A stretch of 37,011 bases of DNA from Echinostoma caproni (lineage: Eukaryota; Platyhelminthes; Trematoda; Plagiorchiida; Echinostomatidae), in contig UZAN01042568.1 of assembly GCA_900618425.1 (NCBI GenBank), positions 10,330 through 47,340 on the forward strand, read 5' to 3'. The number at the start of each line of letters is the position of its first letter. The stretch's first letter is position 1. The position numbers and the translations under genes were made by a program. Below, in pieces: positions 1 to 9,775 of this stretch. The notes under the pieces are model-generated. The model had not been told where the DNA came from and did no database searches. It worked only from the letters and a program-made list of their open reading frames with translations.

Positions 1-189
1 TCCAATCTCCATAGAGCAAACACTTAGATATATATTTGTATTTAACACCAGTCTTTACATATACGGCGCCAAAATATCCATGGGTGAACGAAAACATATA
101 GGTAGAAAAAATAAAACAGTTGACTTCGGGGAGCAACACTTTTGTTTGTTTATTGCACGCCATTTTGATTTTTCTCGTTTTTGTTTATT

Positions 190-1024
190 TTTGGAATTGA
201 AAACTAGGAGGGAATACATTCGCGCCACTGACTTGGGTTCGATGCCATATCCTGCAGTGTCGCCAGCCAGAGACAAACTGAATCTTTGGGTCCCGAACCT
301 TTGAGCCGGAAACCCCTAACGGAAGCCAGATCTGANACCTCGCTGTTTCTTCCAGCCTGGACCGATGTTTGCGCGGTGTGACAGACGGTGCCCAGGCATT
401 CGTAAGACGTGCCCACCTAAGACGATGTAGTGAGATTATTTTGCTCAAAGGAAGACTATCTGATCCTGGCACCCGTCGTCTGACTTCATCGTTAGTCACA
501 CAATGCTCCCACGATAAGCGGGCGATGTTGCACAGATAGCGGTTGTCGAAGACTGATAGTAGCTGGACGTGATCTGCTCGGAGAGGCCAGGTCTCGCAGC
601 CATAGAGCAACGCGGTGCGAACCTCCGCAATACACGCCGTTTCAGTGAAAGGGATATATCGCGCCGGCGCCACAGATGCCACAGATTAGCAAAAGCTAAT
701 CTAGCTCTGATCACACGTTGAAAGATCTCTTTGCCTACACCGCCAGCCGTTATGCAACTCCCAAGATAGGCAAAACTTTCGACTACTTCTAGTGTCATTA
801 CCTACCGAATGTGCATTGATGGGTTCCTGCCAATCTTGCAGCAACACTTTGCACTTTGAAGGTGCATAGGACATACCAAAGCGAGTAACCTTAATTACCA
901 AACGGTTCAATGACTCTTGAATCGTTGGCTCGTTGTCACCCAGTAAGGCAATATGATCGACATACTCTAAGTCTACGACTCTGTGCCCAGACTAAACAGA
1001 CCCACAGCTTCCGGTACGCCGAGC
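190..1024 (-). mobile_element. RTE-type non-LTR retrotransposon, 3' half, decayed (copy A)
   Basis: Read on the minus strand this is the end of the reverse transcriptase (RT) and the C-terminal tail of a trematode RTE element. From about 980 down to 800 the protein contains the palm motif region (VDLEYVDHIALLGDNE). The frame then shifts near 790 and continues as ESFAYLGSCITAGG and then RVIRARLAFANLWHLWRRRD. Further shifted frames give LLYGCETWPLRADHVQLLSV, then SLHRLRW, and the tail LATLQDMASNPSQWREC with its stop at about 204. The catalytic box YADD (953-964) reads YVDH, so the second aspartate is lost. At least three frame changes make it a dead, 5'-truncated copy. An N occurs at 336. The family assignment rests on recognisable motifs; the outer limits are approximate. 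Confidence 0.85.
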
Positions 1025-1509
1025 AATGATTATCCTAAAAAATAGAATTCTCACTAATTTATTTCATCTGTTTTCTCCGTGTGGCACTTCGAAAGTGTTG
1101 ATCGCTAAGGTTTTATACTTCGATTTTGTCTGTACTATGATTCACGCAGGTTTGACTTGTTATTCGCCTCCCTTTGCCCTGATTCTCATTGAACTTCATT
1201 TCAGTGTTGAAAGGAAAAAGCCTGGTTCTTCCAGTGTAAATGATGTGCGCAAGCGAAACGAAAGTTTCTTTGTACGCATGGGCTGCAGCTATCAATGACT
1301 TCTCTCTGTGCCAGAGCTTGGTGCCCGCGCACCTATGCCATGGCAATAAACAACACACCTACAGGATTGGTCCTCCTACTACGTATCAAAACCCTTGGTC
1401 GCAAGAAACATTAACTTTCTTTGTGTGACTCCTGCATTTCCCTGTAATTTTTAATTCTCTTGTTTGCTTGATAGAGTGAGTCGGAGTATTGTGCTTGTAG
1501 AGTTCATTA

Positions 1510-1582
1510 GTGTGTGTGTGTGTGTGTGCGTGTGCACAGTCCAATCTGTTCTATCCCCTTTGGATTCTAACACACACACACA
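1510..1582. repeat. TG and CA microsatellite pair
   Basis: A TG run at 1510-1534 is followed 36 bases later by a CA run at 1570-1582. The two are complementary and could pair as a hairpin. Confidence 0.9.
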
Positions 1583-2231
1583 AAGGTGTGCGAATGTATA
1601 TTGTATTCGTAAAGTCACTCCACGGCGATGTGAATGCTACCACACCCATAACCGGTGCGTGTAGTCACGTGATACCCGTACTAGAACTGCGTCATACTTT
1701 CTCTCTCTCTGTATTTGGCTCGCTGAGTTTTCACTTCAGTTCATTTTTTCTTTACCGTTTTGCCTTATCTTTGTAAAACCTATTCGTGATCCAACGTCAA
1801 CGCATATAACACTCTGGTGGTCAGCGGCCTGTTTGTTATGATCATTAGAGCAACGACCATGGCCTTTTCACACGTTCATCCATTCGCCGACACATACACA
1901 AAAACTCTGAAACCTTGTGCCTTTGGGCTAGAATAAAGCCTAGTGATCTTCATTCGCAATTGTGTTACACCTTCATTATCCGGTAGAGTTGGTTCCACTT
2001 GAGTTGATGTCGTAAGTTCGGTTCACTCAGCCGTTATTTCAAATCACACAGGTCTTCATTGTTTGCGCGCTTTTGTCTATCATGGCAATGTTGTCGACAT
2101 ACTGTAGACCTGCCATTCCATTTCCTGTTGGAGATTCAGTTATATTCCAACGTCATGTAGTTCGGTCCCCATGACTAAATTATTGAGGAATGCAACGGAT
2201 GTCAGTCCTATTGATCCCCCCATGGGGACAG

Positions 2232-2233
<2 letters not shown>

Positions 2234-2262
<29 letters not shown>
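2234..2262. repeat. TA microsatellite
   Basis: A pure AT/TA run of 29 bases, flanked by ordinary sequence. Confidence 0.95.
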
Positions 2263-2263
<1 letters not shown>

Positions 2264-2614
2264 CACCGGCTTGTAGACTAGCATAGTGCCAACGCCACAG
2301 CAATAATAACAAAAGCAGGGGATGGATGGATTACGATACAGAACAAAGTGGAAAGAAGGTAAAACAGTGGCTGCAAAAAAGACTGACAAACTAATCCGAG
2401 TAGATATGTGCTGGTAGGCGCTCCTTGAAAGTGGAACGACACCTCTTTAGTACTGTATTCCCCAAAAGTGGGCTGTTCCATTGATACTTTGTATCTTACC
2501 AGTGGCTCATATGAGCTGAAGTAATCTTCTCGTTATATGAGAGGAATAGAGGATTGAATTTGATTAGATGATGAATTCGTTGTGTAAATGAGGCGTGAGC
2601 TGGAAAGTTAAGAA

Positions 2615-2659
2615 GCACTGGACAGCTGTTTCAACCTAGTTGGATCCCACCAGCAGTGC
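2615..2659 (-). ncRNA. Hammerhead ribozyme, decayed core (minus-strand half of the palindrome)
   Basis: On the minus strand the order is stem I GCACTG (2659-2654), core CTGGTGG (2653-2647), a 14-nt helix II segment (2646-2633), the GAAAC box (2632-2628), AGCTGTC (2627-2621) and the closing stem I strand CAGTGC (2620-2615). Stem I is a perfect 6-bp pair, and the GTC cleavage triplet lies directly before it. The core should read CTGATGA; here positions A6 and A9 are both G, so cleavage is unlikely. AGCTGT is largely self-complementary, the short helix III style known from minimal hammerheads that act as dimers. The fold is inferred from pairing; it was not computed. Confidence 0.75.
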
Positions 2660-2683
2660 TAATCCATCAACCCAACTGAATTC

Positions 2684-2728
2684 GCACTGCTGATGAGGCC
2701 CAACCAAACTGAAAAAGCTGTCCAGCGC
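2684..2728 (+). ncRNA. Hammerhead ribozyme (plus-strand half of the palindrome)
   Basis: The order is stem I GCACTG (2684-2689), an intact core CTGATGA (2690-2696), a 14-nt helix II segment (2697-2710), GAAAA instead of GAAAC (2711-2715), AGCTGTC (2716-2722) and closing strand CAGCGC (2723-2728). Stem I has one A-C mismatch. Helix II pairs poorly (two of four possible pairs), so activity is doubtful although the seven core bases and the GTC triplet are present. Confidence 0.7.
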
Positions 2729-2768
2729 TTCCTAGCTTTTAGGCCCACGACGAATTCATCATCTAATC

Positions 2769-3129
2769 TGGTGTTTCCCGAAGCAGATTCACTCACAGTT
2801 TCTGTGCAAACTAAATGACAGTTCGTGTTTCTCAGGCTAGCTGGTCATCATGCTCGTTGACGAGCCGCGTCAAGTCGATGTCCTTACTGCACAATGAAAT
2901 AAGATTGCTCGAAAGAGTGGTTTAGCTCATAAACAGTGACCTAAGAAAAGTGGAATTTATTTTAGATTATTTTCCAACGCTCATCTAACGTGCTCGGTAG
3001 AATTTAGCTTCTCAGTTGGCGTTGTTTGGCAAGCAGATTCTGGTAGTGTGATAACATCTAATCGTGTTTCGTTTGTGAGCCTACCATTCACGCGTGTTCA
3101 GATTCCGCGCCGGTACGAACAGTTAAAAA
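2769..3129. other. Non-coding stretch
   Basis: Nothing recognisable is seen here between the palindrome and the next dispersed repeat. Confidence 0.4.
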
Positions 3130-3666
3130 CCAGCAGACTGGCTTCTCATCCTCTCACTTTGGTGAGTACGCCCTTTACCACAAGAATGCTTTGGGTGTCT
3201 GGGGTTGTGGCTGATCACCCTTCCCTTGCACCTCGCGAAATGCTCCCGTGCGATCAAACGTCTCACAACTTCTGCTAAGAAAGCCCTACTTACTGCCTTC
3301 TCGTGTCGGTGTTTCCCCACCAAAATGAGGATGGATAGCCGACATCTTAGGGTATAACCGGGTCGGTGGACCACTGGCAGTTCACCTAAGGGAGTTGGCT
3401 AAAAACTCTGATTCCAAATCAACCAATAAGAGGCGAATGGTCACACCCTCCTGGTCGTGGTAGTAGTCATCGACCCGATTCCAGTCAAGATGTATGGGAT
3501 ACCTTGGGCGCGTAACCGTGTCCGAAAGGTGTATGATACGATGAACTGGGCCCCCGGCCCCGATAGATTGCAGTTTTCACACACCACCCCGCTGCCTTGC
3601 ATCTCAGGCTTTGGTTGGTCGAAGGCTGCGGTTGTGAACTAGCTAAACAAATTCACTTACTTTGGC
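3130..3666 (+). repeat. Unnamed dispersed repeat, copy 1
   Basis: From about 3265 to 3666 the sequence matches the reverse complement of 11455-11880. Shared blocks include the ACCGGGTCGGTGGACCACTG region (3358-3377), a GGGAGTTGGC block (about 3390) and the CACACCACCCCGCTGCCTTG block (3579-3598). Segment 3130-3200 resembles 11805-11850 in the same orientation, so this locus carries part of the repeat twice in opposite directions. Only short open frames occur and they are not conserved between the copies. I do not recognise the family. Confidence 0.7.
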
Positions 3667-4704
3667 CTGGGTAACCCACGAGTGTTGTGTCGTCGAGCAA
3701 ATCATGGACTTCTTTCATTTTCATAAATATTTGTTCGGGATACAGTCTGGATTCAGACAAATGTGGAATACACAAGCATATTACGATCACATATCTAGAT
3801 GCATACCTCAGATGTCTAGCCATTTGACACCTTTTCAATTTTGAATGAAATTGATCGAGTGTGATATGAACCTTACCAATATAAAATCCTCATTGTGAGA
3901 TATGCAAGAACCGTTAAGAAGCACTGAAAATTTCCGCTTTTCAATGTGCGTTTTCATTTTGGTATGGGCATATCTTGTGAGAGGGATTGCGTATTCCATA
4001 CATGGCTGAAAGTGAGTATACGAACATCGAACTTATCCTGGCCATAAAACTAAGACAACATGCACTAATGCCCCGGGCGGGGTTCTGCTTATCGAAAATA
4101 GCAGGAACTTACTCTAATGAGCATTAATTGTGAGCGAATTAATTATCGCCAAACTTCGGTAATTTATTGGGTGCAGTCCGCCCGGGAACAAAACTAGGTA
4201 CATGCTCAAACATTCACCCTAGATACGTCCTGACCAGAAAATTCTTATTGAACTATCAAAAACGATATCATGGCGAATGAAGTGAAATAATCCAGCTTGT
4301 GAGGTAAGTGTTTTGGGTGAGCACCTGTCACTCTTAAAGATTGTATTTTTTTTAATAACCTGCTCTGTCACTACCTAGTACTCGATAAAAGCGAAATATT
4401 AACGTAGACTTCTGTTTCCCGGGGAAATCAAAATCCTGTGCACGAACAGGAACTTTTCGATCTTCTTCCAAGCTTCATTTTGATTTGTTGATGAATCTCC
4501 TCACTGGGCTGATTTTTGTTTGAATGGTTCACTTTGGATACAGATAGAGAATATTTGTGTCCATGGAACAACTTGTTCAAACCGGAAACTAAATACCTAT
4601 CTATAAGGCACAGGACTTAAGGCAACCGGCTGGAAAATGAGTGGATGAGAATATGGTATCCGGACGAGGCCCATTCCAGGCGTTCACTTCTTTTGGTCGA
4701 TCGA
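3667..4704. other. Non-coding stretch
   Basis: AT-rich sequence of about 1 kb with no recognisable gene, tRNA or element. Short open frames near 3660-3840 on both strands overlap each other and carry no known motif. Confidence 0.4.
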
Positions 4705-5087
4705 AGATCAGCCCCGTTGTATTTGTGTAAGCTTATATGCTCAAATTTCTGTTAGAAGTGTATACGGTTCGTCACGCGGAATGAAATATAAAGTTTCATA
4801 TAACATGCAACGTGAAAAATGTCGCGGAAGTTCGTTTCATCTACAGAACTTCTGACGTAGTTCACTTGCGACCTGTTCATTTTTGCCTAGGAGTTGGGCC
4901 AGGTAGGGTACAGGGGGATTTTTATAAGTAATAATGCGAGTAGGTAGATGCCGAAAAGAGGAGCGTGTGGACGGATGGGAGCGACAAGATGATTGATGGG
5001 GATGCAGTGGGTGAAGAGGGTCGTTGAGAATCTTATTGGCAAATTTAACACAAGAGTTGATGTGACCAATAATGAGTTCTGTCACGA
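4705..5087 (-). mobile_element. CR1/Pido-like non-LTR element copy 1, 3' part
   Basis: The minus-strand frame ending at 4837 gives the C-terminal end of the CR1-like polyprotein: a region ELIIGHINSCVKFANKILND, then a proline/histidine/serine-rich stretch ending SSFRHLPTRI, then VPYLAQLL. The same end is found at 20.25-20.48 kb and, on the plus strand, at 34.88-35.11 kb. Downstream of the stop (4836 to about 4705) is a 3' untranslated part shared with copy 2 (compare about 20105-20250, for instance the GTAAGCxTATATGCTCA motif). The element is cut at 5087 by an RTE insertion and resumes at about 6578. Confidence 0.85.
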
Positions 5088-5351
5088 CGAGACTGCACCT
5101 TGACGTAGTGTGATGGCTTGTGCACCTCTGTGACCCAACGAGCTATACAGGATGGCTTTTGTCAAACCAGGAGATTTAATCATGCCTGGAATGTCAGTGG
5201 GTAGAGGTTAGACGAAGTTCAGTCTCCTGGTCCTCCAGGTTGAGGGTTCGACTGGAATTTGCGTCTCAGTCGGTAGAAAATGGTGGAGGAATAATCGATC
5301 CGAGTAAATGGGCCTCCACTTCTTTTCACCTGCTGCCTTGCAGTTAGGTTC

Positions 5352-5768
5352 TTGTTAGAACTAAAGGGTTTGGACGAGAACCCTAATCATTCTCCTGCTT
5401 ATTGGCTGGACACCCTAGCAGTACCCGTCCATCAAACCCCAATGCATACACAAAATAAAAATAATTTCATACTGCATCGGTCGTCGCGCAGGATAATCAG
5501 GACCGCGCTGACCATTGCATCGAGCGGGGTCGGTAGTGATAAGTGGGCTACTGCTCACATATCCCAACCTTTGTTTAACTCTTTGTCTTCCGTTCCCAGC
5601 CCTCTCCATTTTCCCCTTCTTCCGACCTGTAATAGTCCATCAAGCAACTTGAATGTCACTCGCCAAAGGTTGTTGCCGAATAGCATAAGTAGCATAAGTA
5701 ATGTATCTCGAAACGAATTGCGGATTCTAAAGCCTAGTCAGTCACTGAATCTGGGGCCTCCAACGTGA
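5352..5768 (+). pseudogene. RTE leader / N-terminal reading frame, broken
   Basis: A 138-codon frame lies in front of the endonuclease. Its end, around RNELRILKPSQSLNLGPPT, is the stretch that in trematode RTE elements runs directly into the endonuclease start (MTLMQVGQQ, here from about 5767). A frameshift at about 5755-5765 now separates them. The body is rich in serine and proline and shows no domain I know. It may have been translated as part of the RTE polyprotein or be leader sequence only. Confidence 0.5.
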
Positions 5769-6466
5769 TGACACTGATGCAGGTAGGTCAACAGGTTTGT
5801 CTGGTACGTACAATGAAATCCTTAGAGATCGATATTTGTTGCGCGTCGGAGACTCGTATCCAAGATCCTAGTACTATAAACCACTGGATCGCGCCAGATT
5901 TATCTTCGAGATAAGTTCTTCGCACATCAGGCGATGACGAAGCCCGCTCAGTGGGTCAGCACGGGGTAGGTATTGTACTTGGCAACATGGTGGAGTCCTC
6001 TCTTATCGATTGGATCCTCGTCAACAGTCGTTTATGTGCAGTGCGCCTCCAGGGTTCAATCAGGGAAGCAACACCAAAAGGTGATTGTTCATCATATCAG
6101 CATATGCACCGACCAACTGCATTTCTGATACCCAAAAGGACGCTTTCTACGATGAACTCACCGATCTCATTCGGATGAGTCGAAGCTCGGACATAGTTGT
6201 ACTTGCAGGTGACTTCAACGCGCAGGTTGGTAAACTGAGCGCATCAGAAACTTGCCTAGGCGGTAGTTGTGCTCTGTCCTGCCAAAGAACAGATAACGAC
6301 GATCGACTTCTTCAGTTCTGCGCAGACCATCATATGTTCCTATCAAGCACCAACTTCCGACACAGCTCTCGACGGACGGTAGAATGCTTGCAGAGAATGC
6401 ATGCAGAGTTCGATTGCGTACTCTGTGTGTTGACCATAGATTGGCAACTTCCCCCTTACTCAAAGT
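5767..6466 (+). pseudogene. RTE apurinic-like endonuclease domain, frame-shifted
   Basis: Endonuclease/exonuclease/phosphatase-fold domain that nicks target DNA for target-primed reverse transcription. Visible in order: ICCASETRIQD (metal-binding glutamate, about 5830-5862), GVGIVLGN (5963-5986), LCAVRLQGS, SAYAPTN (about 6097-6117), VVLAGDFNAQVG (about 6196-6231, the GDFN box) and ADHHMFLSSTNFRH (6325-6366). The normal SDH box near the C-terminus is missing: after RRTVECLQ the protein reads into unrelated residues and stops at 6466. There are at least three frame changes between 5950 and 6090. Confidence 0.8.
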
Positions 6467-6577
6467 AGGTCCAATTCCTGTCCACCTTAAATTTTACCAC
6501 TGACCTTGTATGCATTGCGAGTTTGGCAGCGATCAGTGAAGTTCGCCTCAATGCATTTCCCTGTACGATGATGATGA

Positions 6578-7838
6578 TCTGCAATTAAGAAATCAATTGG
6601 GATTAATGATACACAACTGGTTGTCATCAAACCACGACTAATTGTTTTAAAAGACCGGGGAACACTACAGCGAGACAATTGAGTAGAATGGATAAAACGC
6701 AATAATGAATGAAGGATGACGGGACTGACTGTGGGGTTCGGAATTGCCTGAGTTTGCGTAACTGAAAAGACAGGCGTCTCAGTTTTCCCATACAGTTGTA
6801 AATATGTGTAGACCAACGAAGGTTACTGTTGATGGTGACACCCAGGTACTTGACTGAGGTCATTCTGGATACAGGTTTACCGTTGAGGGTAGCAGAGTTC
6901 GTTGGAAATGAGGAGCGGGAAAGACTGAAAATACACTTTACGCACTTAGATGTGTTAAGACTGAAACCAGATTGGTCAGAAAACTGTTGAATGTGGGATA
7001 GGTTTTCCGTAAAAGAAAAAAATTCCGAGGGAGATGAAACTGTCTGACACAGAACAACGTCATCAGCATACTTTTGGATGTGCACAGGGGTGGGACCGAA
7101 AGATCATTAATAACGACAGAGAATATATATGGAGTTAGAACAACACTTTGAAGAACACCAGAAGGGATGATCGGGAAGCAGAATCAAACGCAGACGAATA
7201 GTCAAGTAAAACAACGGCCGATTTGTCCAATGACTTACCGATAAAATGGATTAAAGTAGATGCGGCGTTCAGCGTAGATCTGTTTTTTTTATATACAAAC
7301 TGAAGTGGGCTGTAAAGGATTGTGGTGATTGACTGCAAGCGACTCAGGATGGCCTTTTCAGTCTACTTTAGAGCCGCTGAGGTCAGCGCGATAGGTCGAA
7401 ACCGTTTCGCAAGAATAGTTGGAGACAAGGATTTGGGGATTAGAATAATGGTAATCTGATGCTAGGAATCGACCGGGAAGATAAGAACTCATTCACGTCG
7501 AATGTCCTCATATTGGTCAGGGAAGCAGCTCTGAATTTCAGAAGTGCCATGAGGATGAACATCAGAGCCTGCAGCTGAGTACGCTTTGGAGGACCGAAGA
7601 AGCTTAAAGATTTCATCATTTGAAAAAGGCACTGAACTGAATTCATTGCATGGGAGTGAATGAATCTGGCTCTCATTTGGTGGGTGGATGAAAGCGGCGT
7701 TAAGGCTGTTAACGTCCGCTTGGTATTCGAGTGTTTTCTGTTCTACCCACAGAGGAGGCGAACACCGTGGCATAAAAGCCGGGTGTTCTTCGTTCCCAGA
7801 ATTCGGGCGGCGAAGATAGCATTTAGATGCGTTATGGT
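6578..7838 (-). mobile_element. CR1/Pido-like non-LTR element copy 1, RT part
   Basis: Minus strand, 5' to 3' from 7838. Visible in order: the pre-RT segment ADVNSLNAAFIHPPNESQIH and SNDEIFKLLRSSKAYSAAGSD; finger motifs RFRPIALTSAALK; motif A VVLLDYSSAFDSAS (about 7210) with its aspartate intact. A deletion then removes motif B. Next come IQKYADDVVLC (YADD at 7059-7070, intact), SGFSLNTSKCVK, SVKYLGVTINSNLRW, and the thumb RLSFQLRKLRQFR. Frame changes and the missing palm segment make it inactive. The 5' end is truncated at about 7838, where similarity to copy 2 stops. The clade (CR1-like, near trematode SR1/Pido) is inferred from motif style. Confidence 0.85.
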
Positions 7839-8233
7839 GTAGAGTCCGAAAATTTTAATTCCCTACAGAACGACAAAATGTCCCTCCTTTTGGATGCTGC
7901 AATTCACCATCCAGGAAGATGGGCCGTGTGTTCAAGTGCTCCGTAATTGCTGAACGCTTTTCACATGATTGATGAAATTATTATTTCAGTAAAACGGGGC
8001 CACCATCTGCATTTTTAACGGTTGATCGTTTAATTCACACTGTCGGACCAGATTTTTCTCCCGTGCATAGGCTGAATAATGGCCTGCTAGTTGAACTGCA
8101 TTTATGTACCATTCACTACTGTTCAAGTTCACTCTTTGTTCGGCCACGGTTTCCCTAGATCTCCGGCACCGTTATCGGGCCAAAATTCACTGTTCTGTGT
8201 TTCCCAAGAATGATCCATTTAGAAGTTGTCACT
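7839..8233. other. Non-coding stretch
   Basis: No gene is recognised. This is the flank between the truncated CR1-like copy and the hammerhead-like repeat at 8.24 kb. Confidence 0.4.
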
Positions 8234-8300
8234 TTACAGGGACTGATGATGTCACCTGGACTGGTGTGATGAAACGTTTGCAAACAAATTGCCAAGCTCG
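8234..8300 (+). ncRNA. Possible Penelope-type hammerhead remnant
   Basis: A perfect CTGATGA core (8243-8249) is followed by a helix II candidate with CACC (8253-8256) pairing GGTG (8263-8266), then GAAAC (8271-8275) and GTT (8276-8278) as a possible cleavage triplet. The GAAACGTTTGCAAACAAA run resembles the tails seen beside minimal hammerheads in Penelope-like elements. Stem I is poor: TTTACA upstream against TGCAAA downstream, with extra GGGA bases before the core. Helix II also has two mismatches. It may be a decayed pseudo-LTR of a Penelope-like element. Confidence 0.4.
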
Positions 8301-8734
8301 GTGAACAGACGAAATAGAATTCAGTTCACCCGAGCTACGAGAACCGATTTTCAATACTTTGTCAAGAGTTAATCAAGCGCATTTAGGTAAAATCAAAAAA
8401 TAAATCGGTGTCTGCCTATGGAGGGGGAGAATGGTGTTTTAGAGAAATGAAAAGAACAGGTTTTAGCTCCGCCAATCTGCAACATCTTGAGTGCATTGAT
8501 AAGGCGGGTGTGTTGCACAACGATACAAGCAGTGTTGCAGACATTGGGTAAGACTAGAAGAAACAACGAGACAGACAAGCTATGACGTGGTGTGCAGGGT
8601 TGAAATTATATTCGTATCTTTATTTTTCATTTTACTTCTTTTTATTGCATATACAAAGATGCACATTTTAGGGGGGGTCAGGCGGCCAACCAATGGGCTG
8701 CTATTCAACACACTTCTGTCGGGGCTTATTGATC

Positions 8735-8880
8735 ATAAGTTCAAGTTATCGTTGACTGGAGGCACTGCGGGATATGGCATCAAACTAAATTCAGTGACGT
8801 GAATGCACCCTTACTTGTCTTCATTCCCCAAACTAGAGTATATATGGTCTGGTAATAGTAGTAGCAGAAATAGTAGTATT
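8735..8880 (+). mobile_element. RTE 3' end fragment (copy C)
   Basis: Segment 8750-8815 matches the reverse complement of 215-290 in RTE copy A: both encode the tail around the GATATGGCATC block (the QDMAS/CGIWHQT region) and the GACGTGAATG block just before the stop. After it, the sequence runs into short TAG/TAA repeats (8846-8880), a common way for RTE elements to end. Only the last codons and 3' end remain, as expected from strong 5' truncation. Confidence 0.65.
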
Positions 8881-9770
8881 ATATGCAATCGCGAGACAGT
8901 ACCGGGGAGAGGAGAGTTATTTCTTTGGAGAACAGCATCGGATCGAGATAAGTAAGATAACAGAACAAAAGATACAGCGTGCAACACTTGATTATTTTTT
9001 CCGTAATCATCTCTTCATCGATGATCGTCAGCTAGACGATCCGTTCTTTTCTCCTGTAGTAGCGACAGTCGATCATTTAATCCATTCGCGGATGCCGTGG
9101 GCATCCATTAACCGGTTCTTGATGCGCGCAAACTACTCATAAACCTGAGTGGTGTTTCACAACAGTATTAATATTAATCTACGGACAAGCCTGTCATGTG
9201 TTTTAAAGTTGAAGGTCTACAGCTGCTTCTCCAGGTCGCATCATCTCCCGAATCCTCTGCTGACCAACCTTACGTTTACTGCTGAGAATATTAAAACAAA
9301 ACTCAGGGTTTTGAGATAAAATGCAACCCCAGGTGCGGTCTATATACCGGAAATCCCTTATCTTTTTGGCGAATAGCCTATCCGAACCACTAGATATTCT
9401 ATTCCAACGGATGTTCGACTAAACAACACTCACGCAATCGTGGCATTCATTTCCAAAGGTGTTTAGCGTAGCGACCCCGCTTGTTGTGAGGTACTACTCA
9501 CATTTGTGAGTAGTACGTAACATAAATAGTGATTTATTTGGATGATCAAAAATTAATAAGATCACCGAGGGCAGATTGCCGTATTTCAAAGAATAACTAC
9601 CGATGGCTGCATTCATTACCCGTTGTGTGACCAGCAACTGCGATAGTTTGTTTCTGATGGGATTTCCGCGTTATCTATGCCAAATTAGTGATGCCCCATC
9701 TGTACACCCCAACAAACAATTATCTTCGACTAGCACTGCCTTTTGGAATTATAAGACCTCCAACTGATGA
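8881..9770. other. Non-coding stretch with a perfect hairpin
   Basis: No gene is recognised. The stretch holds a perfect 11-bp hairpin at 9491-9516. The last 150 bases may be the decayed upstream part of the RT fragment that becomes recognisable at about 9776. Confidence 0.4.
9491..9516. repeat. Perfect 11-bp hairpin
   Basis: GTACTACTCAC (9491-9501) and GTGAGTAGTAC (9506-9516) pair perfectly around an ATTT loop. No flanking element explains it. Confidence 0.85.
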
Positions 9771-9775
9771 CCTGT

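Larger units (their letters stand above)
1025..2561. other. Non-coding stretch with microsatellites
   Basis: No gene or recognisable element is visible here. It holds a TG run (1510-1534), a CA run (1570-1582) and a TA run (2234-2262). The short open frames spanning the TG/CA runs translate to valine/cysteine repeats and are composition artefacts. Confidence 0.5.
2562..2768. repeat. Palindrome of two head-to-head hammerhead-bearing SINE halves
   Basis: The outer 19 bases are perfect inverted repeats (2562-2580 against 2750-2768), and the arms stay similar for about 100 bases each. Each arm is one copy of the hammerhead repeat also found at 28.3 kb: a linker, the ribozyme segment, and a tail ending in the sequence GACGAATTCATCATCTAATC (or a variant). 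The longer linker, with a CCATCAACCCAACTG stretch shared with 28.38 kb, belongs to the minus-strand half. No tRNA-like head is present in either half, so this unit is either two headless SINEs fused or a fold-back derivative. Confidence 0.8.
5088..6577 (+). mobile_element. RTE-type retrotransposon with endonuclease, internally deleted, inserted in CR1-like copy 1
   Basis: The 5' leader (5088-5760) opens with the GACTGCACCTTGACG motif also seen at 18.59 kb. A leader reading frame (5352-5768) ends SQSLNLGPPT. After a frameshift near 5760 the apurinic-type endonuclease begins (TLMQVGQQVCLVRTMKSLEI, DICCASETRIQDPS). It continues through GVGIVLGN, LIDWILVNSRLCAVRLQGS, IISAYAPTN, SDIVVLAGDFNAQVGKLS and TDNDDRLLQFCADHHMFLSS to NFRHSSRRTVE. 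These hold the E, Y and GDFN catalytic boxes, although several frame changes separate them. After about 6470 the sequence jumps to the RTE 3' untranslated end and closes with a GATGATGATGAT run (6567-6578). The whole RT is missing, so this copy was deleted internally and is non-autonomous. Confidence 0.85.

Noticed and set aside
6487..6816. 109-codon minus frame overlapping CR1 copy 1 (and its twin at 20475-20735)
   Set aside because: Shadow of the CR1 thumb coding region in another frame; the motif-bearing frame is the one with KLRRLSFQLRKLRQFR.
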